Part shown: positions 1 to 6,487 of the stretch, piece after piece
Position numbering within the stretch: position 1 is the stretch's first letter
Layout of the letters: the number at the start of each line of letters is the position of its first letter
Assembly: GCA_943788165.1 (NCBI GenBank)
Contig: CALSPF010000002.1
Span: forward strand, 1-64,000
Reading direction: 5' to 3'
DNA from: an uncultured Flavobacteriaceae bacterium
Lineage (GTDB): Bacteria; Bacteroidota; Bacteroidia; Flavobacteriales; Flavobacteriaceae
DNA: 64,000 nt
Notes under the pieces: model-generated
Database searches by the model: none
The model's input: the letters and a program-made list of their open reading frames with translations, nothing else
What the model was told of the DNA's origin: nothing
Translations under genes and position numbers: made by a program

Positions 1-214
1 GAAAAGGAAATCCTACGCAAGGTCGCTGTTCTGTCCTCTTGGGTGAGTAGGGCTTTCTTTACTTGTCGGTCTAGGTTGTTTGCGATTTTTATCTTGCATT
101 GTCTAGTGCTTCTTGGGTTAAATCAACCAAAGAAACCGTCAGCCCATACTGGGCAAAACAATGCGCTATCCCGCTTCCCATTGTGCCGCTTCCAATCACT
201 GTAATGTTCTTCAT
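1..214 (-). pseudogene. 3-hydroxyacyl-CoA dehydrogenase, N-terminal part, frameshifted and cut by window edge
   Basis: Reading down from the ATG at 214 gives 41 residues beginning MKNITVIGSGTMGSG, the Rossmann NAD-binding motif GxGxxG of 3-hydroxybutyryl/3-hydroxyacyl-CoA dehydrogenases. The frame then hits TAA at 91-89. Conserved family sequence continues at once in another frame (KIANNLDRQVKKALLTQED, down to position 1), so one base appears lost, or two gained, in the A-rich stretch around 86-92. The enzyme oxidises 3-hydroxyacyl-CoA to 3-ketoacyl-CoA in fatty-acid or butyrate metabolism, which would fit the thiolase at 2953 and the neighbouring thioesterase. Because the next two genes are also broken, a sequencing or assembly error is at least as likely as a real mutation. 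The rest of the gene lies outside the window. Confidence 0.75.
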
Positions 215-232
215 ATCTCGTCGGTATTAACC

Positions 233-240
233 CAAAGATA
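233..240 (-). promoter_or_regulatory. Candidate -7 box (TATCTTTG)
   Basis: On the minus strand TATCTTTG matches the Bacteroidota -7 consensus TAnnTTTG. It lies about 19 bases upstream of the dehydrogenase ATG at 214. No convincing TTTG -33 box is seen at the usual distance, so this is only a candidate. Confidence 0.3.
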
Positions 241-306
241 GTTGTAATTTCATCAAAAAAAAGGCAGCGACCCAACTTGATCTTGGAAATTTGCCCTAAC
301 TTTAAA

Positions 307-678
307 ATGATTATGGAGAACAAAAGCCTTTCGATGTCGTTTCTGGCTCAAACCACCGATGCAAATTACCATGGAAATGTGCACGGAGGTAAAGTGATGA
401 AATGGATCGACGAAGTGGCCTATGCTTTGGCCGTTCGTTATGCGCGAAAGAATTGTGTCACCAAATTTGTCGACGATATTGAATTTTTAGCGGCAATACA
501 CATTGGCGACTTGGTTTTTCTAACGGCCACCTTGCTGCATGTGGGTAACACTTCCATGCGCATTAAGGTTGAGGTCTCGAGTGAAAACCTTATTGGGCAG
601 GCGCTCAAAAGCAATAACTGTGCCTGTGAAATCGTCTTTGTCGCCATTGACAGCCACGGAAAGAAAACAACTATTTAA
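307..678 (+). CDS. Acyl-CoA thioesterase, hotdog fold
   Basis: The protein of about 123 residues has the acyl-CoA hydrolase pattern of the YciA/ACOT7 family: an N-terminal strand, then NYHGNVHGGKVMKWIDEVAY (the G-G-x-x-M-x-W-x-D-x-x-A helix motif), followed by VTKFVDDIEFLAAIHIGD. It should release free fatty acid from acyl-CoA in the cytoplasm. An upstream TTG at 277 would add ten residues that do not look like the family, so the ATG at 307 is preferred; the ATG at 313 is also possible. It is divergent from the dehydrogenase gene and is the only gene in the first 1.7 kb that reads without a frame break. Its C-terminus (KKTTI) is short for the family, and a frameshift right at the end cannot be excluded. 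Confidence 0.8.
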   Translation: MIMENKSLSMSFLAQTTDANYHGNVHGGKVMKWIDEVAYALAVRYARKNCVTKFVDDIEFLAAIHIGDLVFLTATLLHVGNTSMRIKVEVSSENLIGQALKSNNCACEIVFVAIDSHGKKTTI

Positions 679-689
679 AACTATTTATT

Positions 690-1109
690 ATGATTTGGCT
701 TTATCGTCTTTTGATTGTGCTCGTTTCTGGCACCGTCTTTAATGTTTGGTTATTACGCCTCGGCAACGCTACTCCCTACAGAGGCGGGGCTGCGTCAACT
801 CTGCAAGAAGAATTTTTAGCCTATGGCTTAAATGATACTGTTTTTTACCTCATTGGGGGAGTAAAACTGTTGGCTGCTCTTGGGTCTATTTATCGGGCTA
901 AAGGTTCCTCAAAACTGTAAAACCTTCCGCTCAAATTATTGCGGCTCTGATGCTCGGAGCTATTGCCATGCATTTTAAAATTGCAGATCCTATTGTGCGT
1001 AGTTTACCCGCCCTGGCTCATGTTAGGCATGTGTGTGGGTATTCTTCGTTTAAACAAACTAAGCTCAGGGGCGATACTAAATTTCTTAGTAGGGTTAATT
1101 CGGTGCTGA
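690..1109 (+). pseudogene. DoxX-like membrane protein, multiple frameshifts
   Basis: The ATG at 690 opens a hydrophobic reading frame (MIWLYRLLIVLVSGTVFNVW) like small DoxX-type four-helix membrane proteins. Conserved-looking sequence moves between frames three times: near 880-890 (to GLFIGLKVPQ), near 905-915 (to TVKPSAQIIAALMLGAIAMH) and near 1017-1020 (to MLGMCVGILRLNKLSSG), ending at TGA 1107-1109. The function of this family is poorly defined; some members act with thiosulfate or quinone chemistry, which cannot be assigned here. It follows the thioesterase by 11 bases on the same strand. The breaks lie between otherwise protein-like segments, which favours sequence error over ancient decay. 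Confidence 0.6.
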
Positions 1110-1137
1110 TTTTATTCCTGTTGTATCTTTGCAGCAT

Positions 1138-1753
1138 GAACACAACTCTCGCTTCGCTCGTTAAAAGTCTACCCTCTAAAAGACATTGGAGGAAGGCCGC
1201 AAAAAGGAACTCCAGAGGTTTCATCGTTTATTACCTTCAAGAAAAGAAGGCGAAATAATCTTCCGCTTGCATTTAAATTTTATCTGCACCCACAACTCAA
1301 GAAGAAGCCAGTTTTCGCAACTGTGGGCCAAGGCAATGGCACATTACCACGGTCACGACTGCGCTACCTATTCGGGCGGAGTAGAGGTCACCGCATGCAA
1401 CGAAAGGGTCATTCAAACCCTTATTGGACAGGGTTTTTCGATTGAGCTGGACAAGAGGGGGCAATGCTAAACCCGCACTATCGCATTCAGCTAGGTGGGG
1501 TCTTCCGTTGGGCACTTTTTTCTCCAAACTTATTTGACGACCCCAGCAGCCCAACCATGCTGGTTTTGCTGCAATAATGACCTGCGCGCATGCCGACGAA
1601 AACTGCCCATTCATTCCTGGTGCAGAACAACGGATACCCCTACGATACAATGACCCAAAGGCTTTTGATGATACACCAAAAGAAGCAGAAGCTTACCTGA
1701 CCAAATCCATTGAAATTGCCACAGAAATGCACTATGTTTTTTCTTGTTTATAA
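1138..1753 (+). pseudogene. Low-molecular-weight phosphatase / arsenate-reductase-like protein, multiple frameshifts
   Basis: The segment LNFICTHNSRRSQFSQLW carries the active-site loop of low-molecular-weight tyrosine phosphatases and ArsC-type arsenate reductases (C-T-H-N-S-R-R-S, a C-x5-R type P-loop). Downstream family segments are TYSGGVEVTACNERVIQTL, then in another frame GFAAIMTCAHADENCPFIPG and YNDPKAFDDTPKEAEAYL, ending EMHYVFSCL before TAA 1751-1753. This resembles the roughly 200-residue flavobacterial protein-tyrosine-phosphatase-like family. At least five frame changes are needed to join the pieces, for example near 1215, 1250, 1455 and 1535. The parts are complete and well conserved, so the intact gene probably exists in the organism and the breaks are likely errors. 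Confidence 0.65.
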
Positions 1754-1769
1754 TCGCTACATTTGTGTT

Positions 1770-2024
1770 ATGAGAAGAGCTGGGCTTTTGTTTTTTATCG
1801 GTTTTATGTTGACTGGTTGTTCGAAGCAAGAAAGATGCGGAGACATTATTGACAAAATTGCACAAGACGGCCGCTACTTTTTTATTTTCGATCCAAATTC
1901 CAATATCAATTTATCGGCCAATCAGAGTAATATTGAGGGGGGTGTCCCTGACAATCGATTAAGCGGAGAAGTATCTCAGGCCATTTACAGTCAATTTTCT
2001 GTTGGCGAAGAGTATTGTCAGTAA
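1770..2024 (+). CDS. Small putative lipoprotein, unknown function
   Basis: The 84-residue product starts at ATG 1770 with a short basic and hydrophobic signal sequence ending in a lipobox (LTGC, lipid on the Cys near residue 17). The mature part contains four further cysteines or polar stretches but no recognisable domain. An in-frame upstream start at 1710 overlaps the phosphatase gene and would spoil the signal peptide. It is convergent with the next gene, 19 bases apart. The function is unknown. The nearby frameshifts upstream mean its length should be trusted only moderately. Confidence 0.5.
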   Translation: MRRAGLLFFIGFMLTGCSKQERCGDIIDKIAQDGRYFFIFDPNSNINLSANQSNIEGGVPDNRLSGEVSQAIYSQFSVGEEYCQ

Positions 2025-2043
2025 AACAGTTAATTACTGGTCA

Positions 2044-2439
2044 CTACAAGCCATCCAGGATCCATTCATAGGTATCAGAAAGAAAGTCGACATAGTTTTC
2101 ATTAAAGCCCTCCTCTGTTTTAAATGCCCGAATATAGCGTTCATTTACAGGAACGGGAATAATGATTTTTTTGGATTGATCTGGATGCACTATACTCACC
2201 TCAATAAAAAATGCAGCAACGATATAAGGATTTTGCTTTAAGCGAGCTAAGGCATACCGCAACACATCGATTGGCCATTTTTGTGCCTCAAAACTCAAGC
2301 GCATTTGATCTAAATCTTCAATTGCAGGTGCAAAGGCAAGTTCAGATTCAATCGTGATTTCATAAGGGGTTAAGAAATTGATTTGGGCTGACAACTCGAA
2401 GGCCAAAAAAAGCAACACAATGAGTAACGACTTTTTCAT
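2044..2439 (-). CDS. Secreted protein, unknown function
   Basis: The 131-residue protein has a clear signal peptide (MKKSLLIVLLFLAFELSAQ, probable cleavage after the AQ near residue 19). The remainder is a small soluble-looking mix of strands and helices with no family I recognise. No cysteines are seen in the mature part, so disulfide stabilisation is not expected. It stands alone on the minus strand with a 77-base gap to the next reading frame. It is most likely periplasmic or attached to the envelope. The confidence is for its being a real gene, based on the signal peptide and the ATG start. Confidence 0.6.
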   Translation of the reverse strand: MKKSLLIVLLFLAFELSAQINFLTPYEITIESELAFAPAIEDLDQMRLSFEAQKWPIDVLRYALARLKQNPYIVAAFFIEVSIVHPDQSKKIIIPVPVNERYIRAFKTEEGFNENYVDFLSDTYEWILDGL

Positions 2440-2516
2440 GTAATAATCAATTAAGACTTCTCTAAGTTAGTTGTTTTCTTTAAACGTTAAAAATGCATGG
2501 GCCATTTCGTCCGTAC

Positions 2517-2774
2517 TCATTTCCAAATGATACGTGCTTTGCTCGTGAAGTAAGTAAGTAAGTAAGCAAGAATGCTTAACTGAAGTTCTTTATTAAATTT
2601 TTCTGCATCGATAATTTGCCCGAACTCTTGCTTTACCTCTCGACAAAATAGATCCCAAATATCGGCTTTAGAAGAAAAACCGTGTTGGTATTCATAGGCA
2701 TGCAGAAGATCCATTTGTTTGTTTGCTGCCCATTGAATAAGCTGTCCAATGGTCGAAAGTTGTTTCCCTCTCAA
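2517..2774 (-). CDS. Small hypothetical protein with a tetranucleotide tract near its 3' end
   Basis: As read here the product is 85 residues from a TTG at 2774, with TGA as the in-frame codon four codons before it. The ATG at 2714 (MDLLHAYEYQ) would give 65 residues. No family is recognised. The last 16 codons cross an AAGT repeat (2548-2566). Adding one repeat unit would replace the present end (FTSKARIIWK) by a longer one (LHEQSTYHLEMSTDEMAHAF..., stopping near 2466) that looks more like a natural C-terminus. The present frame may therefore be a length variant or an error product. It lies just downstream of the orphan sorting-domain fragment. Confidence 0.4.
   Translation of the reverse strand: MRGKQLSTIGQLIQWAANKQMDLLHAYEYQHGFSSKADIWDLFCREVKQEFGQIIDAEKFNKELQLSILAYLLTYFTSKARIIWK
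2548..2566. repeat. (AAGT)4-AAG microsatellite inside a small gene
   Basis: The plus strand has four perfect AAGT units plus AAG. Gain or loss of one 4-bp unit shifts the reading frame of the gene at 2517-2774, so this is a possible slippage site. Confidence 0.8.
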
Positions 2775-2783
2775 ATTAATAAC

Positions 2784-2918
2784 TCAAATAATCCATCCAT
2801 CTTTAATTGGACTCCCATCTCCTAAATCAATTCTATAATAATATGAACCTGCTGAAAGTAGTTCGCCCGTTTGTTTATAGACCCCTCTCCAATCATTTTG
2901 GTAGTTTCTTTTCCCGAA
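2784..2918 (-). pseudogene. Orphan fragment of a T9SS type B sorting domain
   Basis: The minus strand reads FGKRNYQNDWRGVYKQTG followed by LLSAGSYYYRIDLGDGSPI and KDGWII before TGA at 2786-2784. This is the last third of the gliding-motility-associated (CHU_C) C-terminal domain; compare the intact copy in the giant protein (LPSGTYYYILTF). The frame remains open a little further up but turns into low-complexity F/L codons that run into the end of the thiolase gene. There is no start and no upstream passenger, so it is a remnant of a secreted protein gene whose 5' part was lost, perhaps by the rearrangement that brought in the thiolase operon. Confidence 0.65.
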
Positions 2919-2952
2919 AAGAGAAAGAAAAAATAAAAAAAATGCTTCAAAT

Positions 2953-4134
2953 TCAGTTTTTGCTTAAAATTATTGCGGATGCTCCACCCCCTCCGTTGCA
3001 AATAGCTGCGGCACCGAAATCAACTTTGTTCTTTTCCATCGCATTTAAAAGAGTAACTACAATTCTTGCTCCAGAACAGCCCAGGGGATGACCAAGGGAT
3101 ACTGCTCCCCCATGAATATTTACCTTTGAAGGATCTAACTTAAGTAACTTAATATTGGCCAAGCCAACCACAGAAAACGCCTCATTTAACTCGAATAAAC
3201 CAATTTGCTCTTGCGTTATTCCTGCTTTTGTAAGGGCTTTGGGTAAGGCCTTGGCTGGAGCTGTGGTAAACCATTGCGGTTCATGAGCTGCATCGGCATA
3301 ACTTTCGATGGTGGCCAAAGGACTTAAATTCAATTCTATCGCCTTCTCTTCAGACATTAAGACTAGCGCAGCTGCACCATCGTTGATGGTCGAGGCATTG
3401 GCAGGGGTAACCGTTCCATCTTTGGTGAAAGCTGGACGCAGTTTAGGTATTTTATCCAATAAAACGTTGGTATATTCTTCGTCTTCTGAAACGATAATTG
3501 CCTCGCCTCTTCGTTGGGGTACAGCGACAGGAACCACTTCGTTTTTCATCACACCACTACTCCATGCAGCAGCACTTCTATAGTAAGATTCCACGGCAAA
3601 GGCATCTTGTTCTTCGCGTGAGATATTGTGCTTGGCTGCGGTAGCATCAGCAAAAGTTCCCATGGCAACCTGATCAAAGGCATCAACCAGGCCATCTTTT
3701 TGCATAACATCTTCCAGTTGAGTTCCGCCAAACTTCACTCCTGTTCGCATAGGAACAATATGAGGCGCAAGACTCATGTTCTCCATTCCTCCTGCAACAA
3801 CAACTTCTGCGTCGCCCAAAGCAATGGCTTGTGCAGCCATACTAATGGTTTTCATCCCAGAAGAACACACCTTATTAACGGTTGTACAAGGAACGGTATC
3901 TGGAATTCCCGCTTGTATTGCTGCTTGTCGAGCAGGTGCTTGTCCCACACCAGCCTGCAACACATTACCCATATAAACTTCGTTTACATGGTCTGGCGAA
4001 AGTCCAATTGCCTCTAGTGCTCCTTTAATCGCTATAGCTCCTAGGCTAGGCGCAGGAACAGTAGAAAGGCCTCCCATGAACTTCCCAAGAGGGGTTCTTT
4101 TTGCTGAAACAATGACAACCTTATGTGTTTTCAT
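2953..4134 (-). CDS. Acetyl-CoA C-acetyltransferase (thiolase)
   Basis: The 393-residue protein has all thiolase hallmarks: the nucleophile Cys90 in NKVCSSGMK, His349 in GHPLGCSG and Cys379 in CNGGGG, matching the spacing of the biosynthetic thiolase triad almost residue for residue. It condenses two acetyl-CoA or cleaves acetoacetyl-CoA in the cytoplasm. It is the second gene of a minus-strand pair, starting 9 bases after the BASS transporter stop, so the two are probably co-transcribed. A link to the dehydrogenase and thioesterase at the left edge is likely by pathway but not shown. Catabolic versus biosynthetic direction cannot be decided from sequence. Confidence 0.93.
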   Translation of the reverse strand: MKTHKVVIVSAKRTPLGKFMGGLSTVPAPSLGAIAIKGALEAIGLSPDHVNEVYMGNVLQAGVGQAPARQAAIQAGIPDTVPCTTVNKVCSSGMKTISMAAQAIALGDAEVVVAGGMENMSLAPHIVPMRTGVKFGGTQLEDVMQKDGLVDAFDQVAMGTFADATAAKHNISREEQDAFAVESYYRSAAAWSSGVMKNEVVPVAVPQRRGEAIIVSEDEEYTNVLLDKIPKLRPAFTKDGTVTPANASTINDGAAALVLMSEEKAIELNLSPLATIESYADAAHEPQWFTTAPAKALPKALTKAGITQEQIGLFELNEAFSVVGLANIKLLKLDPSKVNIHGGAVSLGHPLGCSGARIVVTLLNAMEKNKVDFGAAAICNGGGGASAIILSKN

Positions 4135-4143
4135 ATTTTTTTT

Positions 4144-5049
4144 TTATTGTTTATTCTTTTGTACAATTGCCGCAAAGATACTCCCGTAAATGGAATGCAC
4201 CAAACTTGAGAGCGCAGATGGTATTGCCGTGGCTGGATTAGTGAAATTTTCTCGTGCCAAAACCGCTCCTAAACCAGAGTTTTGCATTCCCACTTCTATG
4301 GCAATCGTTTTGCTTACTGCCTTGTTTTTGAGAACAATAGCGCTTAGACCGTAACCCACTAGAAAGCCCAAAAAGTGCAAACACATTATTGCGGCAATTA
4401 AGTTAAGTCCAGAACTGAGGATAATTTCTTTTCCTTGCCCAATGATACTGGCCACAATCAATACAATCAACAAAACTGCCACGGGCGGAGAATAAGGAAT
4501 AATTTTTTGTGTGAATTTTGAAAAATATTGATTTAAAATAACACCCAATGTCACGGGAATCAGAACCACTTTGAGGGTGCTGTAAAACAAGCCCCAAGCA
4601 TCTACTTCCAAATAACTTCCCGAAAAACTTGCCGTGAGTAAGGGAGTCAATATAATTGCAGCCAAAGTTGAACAAGTCGTCATGGCAACAGACAAAGCTA
4701 CATTGGCTTTAGCCAAATAAGCAATTACATTGGAGGCTGTTCCCCCAGGGCAACAAGCGACTAAAATCAAGCCTACCGCAAAAAAAGGGGGTAACTCAAA
4801 TAAAATCCCCAAACCCCATCCCAACAAGGGCATTAGGGTGAATTGCAAAAGCATGCCAAAAACAACCCAGGAAGGTGTTTTTAAAACTTGGGTGAAGTCA
4901 CTCCACTTTAGTGTTAACCCCATTCCCAGCATTATCCCCCCCAAACCGTAAGTAATCCATGGGCCAGCAAACCAAGTGAATAACTCAGGTTTTAAGAGTG
5001 CCAAAAAGGCGCAAAGACTCACCCACAAAGGAAAAAATCGCGTAAACAT
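4144..5049 (-). CDS. Bile acid:sodium symporter family (BASS) transporter
   Basis: The 301-residue protein is almost entirely hydrophobic, with about nine or ten membrane segments. It carries the two signature stretches of the BASS/SBF family: CCPGGTASNVIAYLAKAN near residue 100 and EVGMQNSGLGAVLA near residue 255, the crossed helices that bind sodium. Such inner-membrane proteins import organic anions (bile acids, pantoate, pyruvate or others in different members) with sodium, and the substrate here is unknown. It precedes the thiolase in the same transcript, which hints at an organic-acid or acyl-related substrate. The start at ATG 5049 gives the usual short N-terminus. Confidence 0.88.
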   Translation of the reverse strand: MFTRFFPLWVSLCAFLALLKPELFTWFAGPWITYGLGGIMLGMGLTLKWSDFTQVLKTPSWVVFGMLLQFTLMPLLGWGLGILFELPPFFAVGLILVACCPGGTASNVIAYLAKANVALSVAMTTCSTLAAIILTPLLTASFSGSYLEVDAWGLFYSTLKVVLIPVTLGVILNQYFSKFTQKIIPYSPPVAVLLIVLIVASIIGQGKEIILSSGLNLIAAIMCLHFLGFLVGYGLSAIVLKNKAVSKTIAIEVGMQNSGLGAVLARENFTNPATAIPSALSSLVHSIYGSIFAAIVQKNKQ

Positions 5050-5162
5050 TATAATGCATTTGTATATTAATGTCTTTTTAATCAGAATATTGTATTAAAT
5101 CCTGCATAATTGTAACAATTTATTTTCTTTTGCGTCATATTAATAAATTAAATTCATCTTTT

Positions 5163-6479
5163 ATGAAAAAATCGCTTTTCTTGCTTTTATTCCTTCTAAC
5201 CGGCCTTTTGGTGCAAGCCCAAAAAGTCCAATTTGAAGAATATGATTTGCCCAACGGCTTGCATGTTATTTTACATAAAGACAACGGTGCTCCTTTGGTT
5301 ACCACATCTGTACTTTATCATGTGGGTGCAAAGGATGAAGAACCTCAACGAACTGGTTTTGCCCATTTCTTTGAACACCTTTTATTTGAAGGAACAAAGA
5401 ACATTGGACGCGGAGAATGGTTCAGTATTGTTAGTTCTAATGGAGGGACCAATAACGCATATACTTCTGATGATTACACTTATTATTACGAAGTTTTTCC
5501 ATCAAATAATTTGGAACTTAGTCTCTGGATGGAGTCTGAACGAATGTTACACCCAGTAATTAACAAAATTGGTGTCGATACCCAAAACGAGATAGTAAAA
5601 GAGGAGAAACGAAATAATTATGATAATCGTCCCTATGCCTATTATCAAGATATTGTAAAAGAAAACTTATTTGATAAGCACCCTTATAAAGTTGCCTCTA
5701 TTGGTTCTATGGAAGACCTAGATGCTGCTTCATTAGATGAATTTATTGCTTTTAAAGACACCTTTTATGTGCCCAATAATTCTGTCTTGGTGGTGGCCGG
5801 TGACATAAAAATCCCTGAAACCAAAAAAATGATTGAAGATTATTTTGGTCCTATTCCAAGAGGGCCGAAAATCAATCGAATTGATATTAAAGAAGACCCC
5901 ATAAACGTTTCTAGAAAAGCAACCTACTACGATAAAAACATTCAATTGCCTGCAGTTTTTTCTGGATTTAGAATCCCGGGAGTTAAAACTAGAGAATCCA
6001 AAGTATTGGAATTTATTTCAACTTATCTAAGTGACGGGAAAAGTTCTAAACTTTATAAAAAAATGGTTGACCAAGAAAAAATTGCCCTTGAAGTTGGGGC
6101 GTTTAATTTGTCTCTTGAAGATTATGGAATCTATATTATTCTCGCCCTTCCCTTAGGAGATACTAGTTTAAATAGCTTGGTTCTATCTATGGAGAAAGAA
6201 GTTGAGAAAATTCAAAATGAATTAATTTTAGAAAAAGATTTTCAAAAAATAAAGAACAAGTTTGAAATGAATTTTGTTAACTCAAATGCTTCAGTTGAAG
6301 GAATTGCAAATTCATTGGCTGAATACTTCACCTTTTTTGGCGAAACGAATTTAATCAACACTGAAATTGACATCTATCGTTCTATCACTCGTGAAGAAAT
6401 TCAAGCAGTGGCAAAAAAATACTTAAACAAAAATCAACGTCTCGTCTTGGATTACCTTCCTGAGTCAGCAAAAAAATAA
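5163..6479 (+). CDS. M16 zinc peptidase, catalytic subunit, secreted
   Basis: Starting at the ATG at 5163, the protein is 438 residues with a clean signal peptide (MKKSLFLLLFLLTGLLVQAQ). A TTG start at 5130 would place eleven polar residues before the signal and is rejected. The inverted zinc motif HFFEH is at residues 68-72, and the distal glutamate lies in NEIVKEEKR around residues 143-148, the insulinase/pitrilysin arrangement. It probably degrades or processes peptides in the periplasm. The next gene, 8 bases downstream, is a second M16 homologue without the zinc motif, so the two likely form the active/inactive heterodimer known for bacterial M16B pairs. Confidence 0.9.
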   Translation: MKKSLFLLLFLLTGLLVQAQKVQFEEYDLPNGLHVILHKDNGAPLVTTSVLYHVGAKDEEPQRTGFAHFFEHLLFEGTKNIGRGEWFSIVSSNGGTNNAYTSDDYTYYYEVFPSNNLELSLWMESERMLHPVINKIGVDTQNEIVKEEKRNNYDNRPYAYYQDIVKENLFDKHPYKVASIGSMEDLDAASLDEFIAFKDTFYVPNNSVLVVAGDIKIPETKKMIEDYFGPIPRGPKINRIDIKEDPINVSRKATYYDKNIQLPAVFSGFRIPGVKTRESKVLEFISTYLSDGKSSKLYKKMVDQEKIALEVGAFNLSLEDYGIYIILALPLGDTSLNSLVLSMEKEVEKIQNELILEKDFQKIKNKFEMNFVNSNASVEGIANSLAEYFTFFGETNLINTEIDIYRSITREEIQAVAKKYLNKNQRLVLDYLPESAKK

Positions 6480-6487
6480 TCTCACTC

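Noticed and set aside
123-323. 66-codon minus-strand frame across the dehydrogenase and thioesterase starts
   Set aside because: It overlaps two recognisable coding sequences and its translation has no protein-like features; it is a shadow frame.
5130-5162. Upstream TTG start of the first M16 peptidase
   Set aside because: It would put polar residues before the signal peptide; the ATG at 5163 starts it cleanly.
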